From assembly GCF_030994125.1 (NCBI RefSeq), contig NZ_CP099918.1, forward strand, positions 806,001 to 870,000: a stretch of DNA of 64,000 bases, given 5' to 3'. Shown here piece by piece: positions 63,793-64,000 of this stretch. Positions within the stretch are counted from its first letter, which is position 1. Each line of letters begins with the position of its first letter. Made by a program: the position numbers and the translations under genes. The notes beneath the pieces are model-generated. The model saw nothing but the letters and a program-made list of their open reading frames with translations, was not told the DNA's origin and ran no database searches. The DNA is from Pseudoalteromonas xiamenensis. Its GTDB lineage: Bacteria > Pseudomonadota > Gammaproteobacteria > Enterobacterales > Alteromonadaceae.

Positions 63793-63900
63793 GAATGCCT
63801 CTTTAGTGTTAAAAGTCTATTGTTCTGAGCATATCAAACAATGCTATTCAAAATGAAGAGCCGGCTTGAAATAAGCGATGCCAAAAAATACGGTGTTGCG

Positions 63901-64000
63901 TTATTTTCTTGAAGATGTGTCTTTATCTTTCTTAAACGAAAAAGCACTGGGCAATACGTCTACTCCACACCATTGGCCTAGTTTAACAATGATTGGAATC
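63901..64000 (-). CDS. C-terminal end of an unidentified protein
   Basis: The last 32 codons of a minus-strand gene cut by the window edge, ending in a TAA at 63901. The visible residues include IPIIVKLGQWCGVDVLPSAF and a basic tail. I do not recognise the family; only the frame and its stop support it. Confidence 0.4.
   Translation of the reverse strand, partial: IPIIVKLGQWCGVDVLPSAFSFKKDKDTSSRK

Noticed and set aside
1..64000. CRISPR array, insertion sequences, tRNA, rRNA, prophage, defence island
   Set aside because: No repeat-spacer array, transposase, cloverleaf or integrase seen; the window is core and housekeeping-like.

Overview
The window is chromosomal DNA of a marine-type gammaproteobacterium, most likely of the order Alteromonadales (Pseudoalteromonas-like). 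This rests on full-length DnaK/DnaJ, PqiABC, UshA, uridine phosphorylase, PEP carboxylase and PepD of gammaproteobacterial type, on large TonB-dependent receptors with an N-terminal carboxypeptidase-regulatory-like domain, and on moderate GC. The genus is inference. I see no insertion sequence, prophage, CRISPR array, rRNA or tRNA; genes are densely packed on both strands with clear hairpin terminators between convergent pairs.

Layout: 1-3.7 kb holds the start of a YbaK-type gene, a small secreted Cys-rich protein and dnaK-dnaJ behind a sigma-32-like promoter. 3.9-13 kb holds an acyl-CoA thioesterase, a periplasmic binding protein, the pqiABC lipid-transport operon, a VOC protein, a GNAT enzyme and a lipoprotein M16 protease. 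13-26 kb holds MAPEG and DUF3820 proteins, UshA, a two-gene substrate-binding/membrane-signalling pair, an S1/P1 nuclease and two paralogous TonB receptors followed by a secreted protein. 26-29 kb is a homogentisate degradation locus (MarR regulator, hmgA, maiA). 29-34 kb is a set of orphan proteins, including one with a papain-like Cys-His-Asp arrangement, plus a TPR protein, a binding protein and an arginase-family enzyme. 34-42.3 kb holds a DUF2189 protein, udp, cdd, ppc and a DCC/SDR/flavin-reductase operon.

The best find is at about 42.37-42.49 kb. Between two genes lies a consensus sigma-70 promoter whose -10 is overlapped by a Fur-box-like sequence. It is followed by roughly 115 nt containing the 10-nt core ACATTGCTCA known from RyhB, and then by a strong intrinsic terminator. 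I read this as a RyhB-like iron-responsive small RNA.

42.7-54.3 kb: a Sel1-repeat protein, an aldehyde dehydrogenase split by a -1 frameshift exactly at an A-AAA-AAG heptamer, and a dicarboxylate-type uptake locus. That locus has two DASS symporters, a porin with a sigma-54 promoter and an upstream 20-bp palindrome, and a DctB/DctD-like two-component pair; a further TonB receptor follows. 54.4-64 kb: small membrane and zinc-ribbon proteins, a RegB/RegA-like redox two-component pair, a DUF4440 protein, a ketoacyl-ACP synthase III with a FadR-like site, PepD, an SDR, a PQ-loop-like membrane protein, an M17 aminopeptidase and the end of an unidentified gene.

Functional threads: several regulatory palindromes can be assigned to families (sigma-32, sigma-54, Fur, FadR/GntR, MarR, CRP/CytR). 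Secreted nuclease, 5'-nucleotidase, TonB receptors, Udp and Cdd together suggest use of extracellular nucleic acids. All functional statements are based on reading the sequence; no database search was run.
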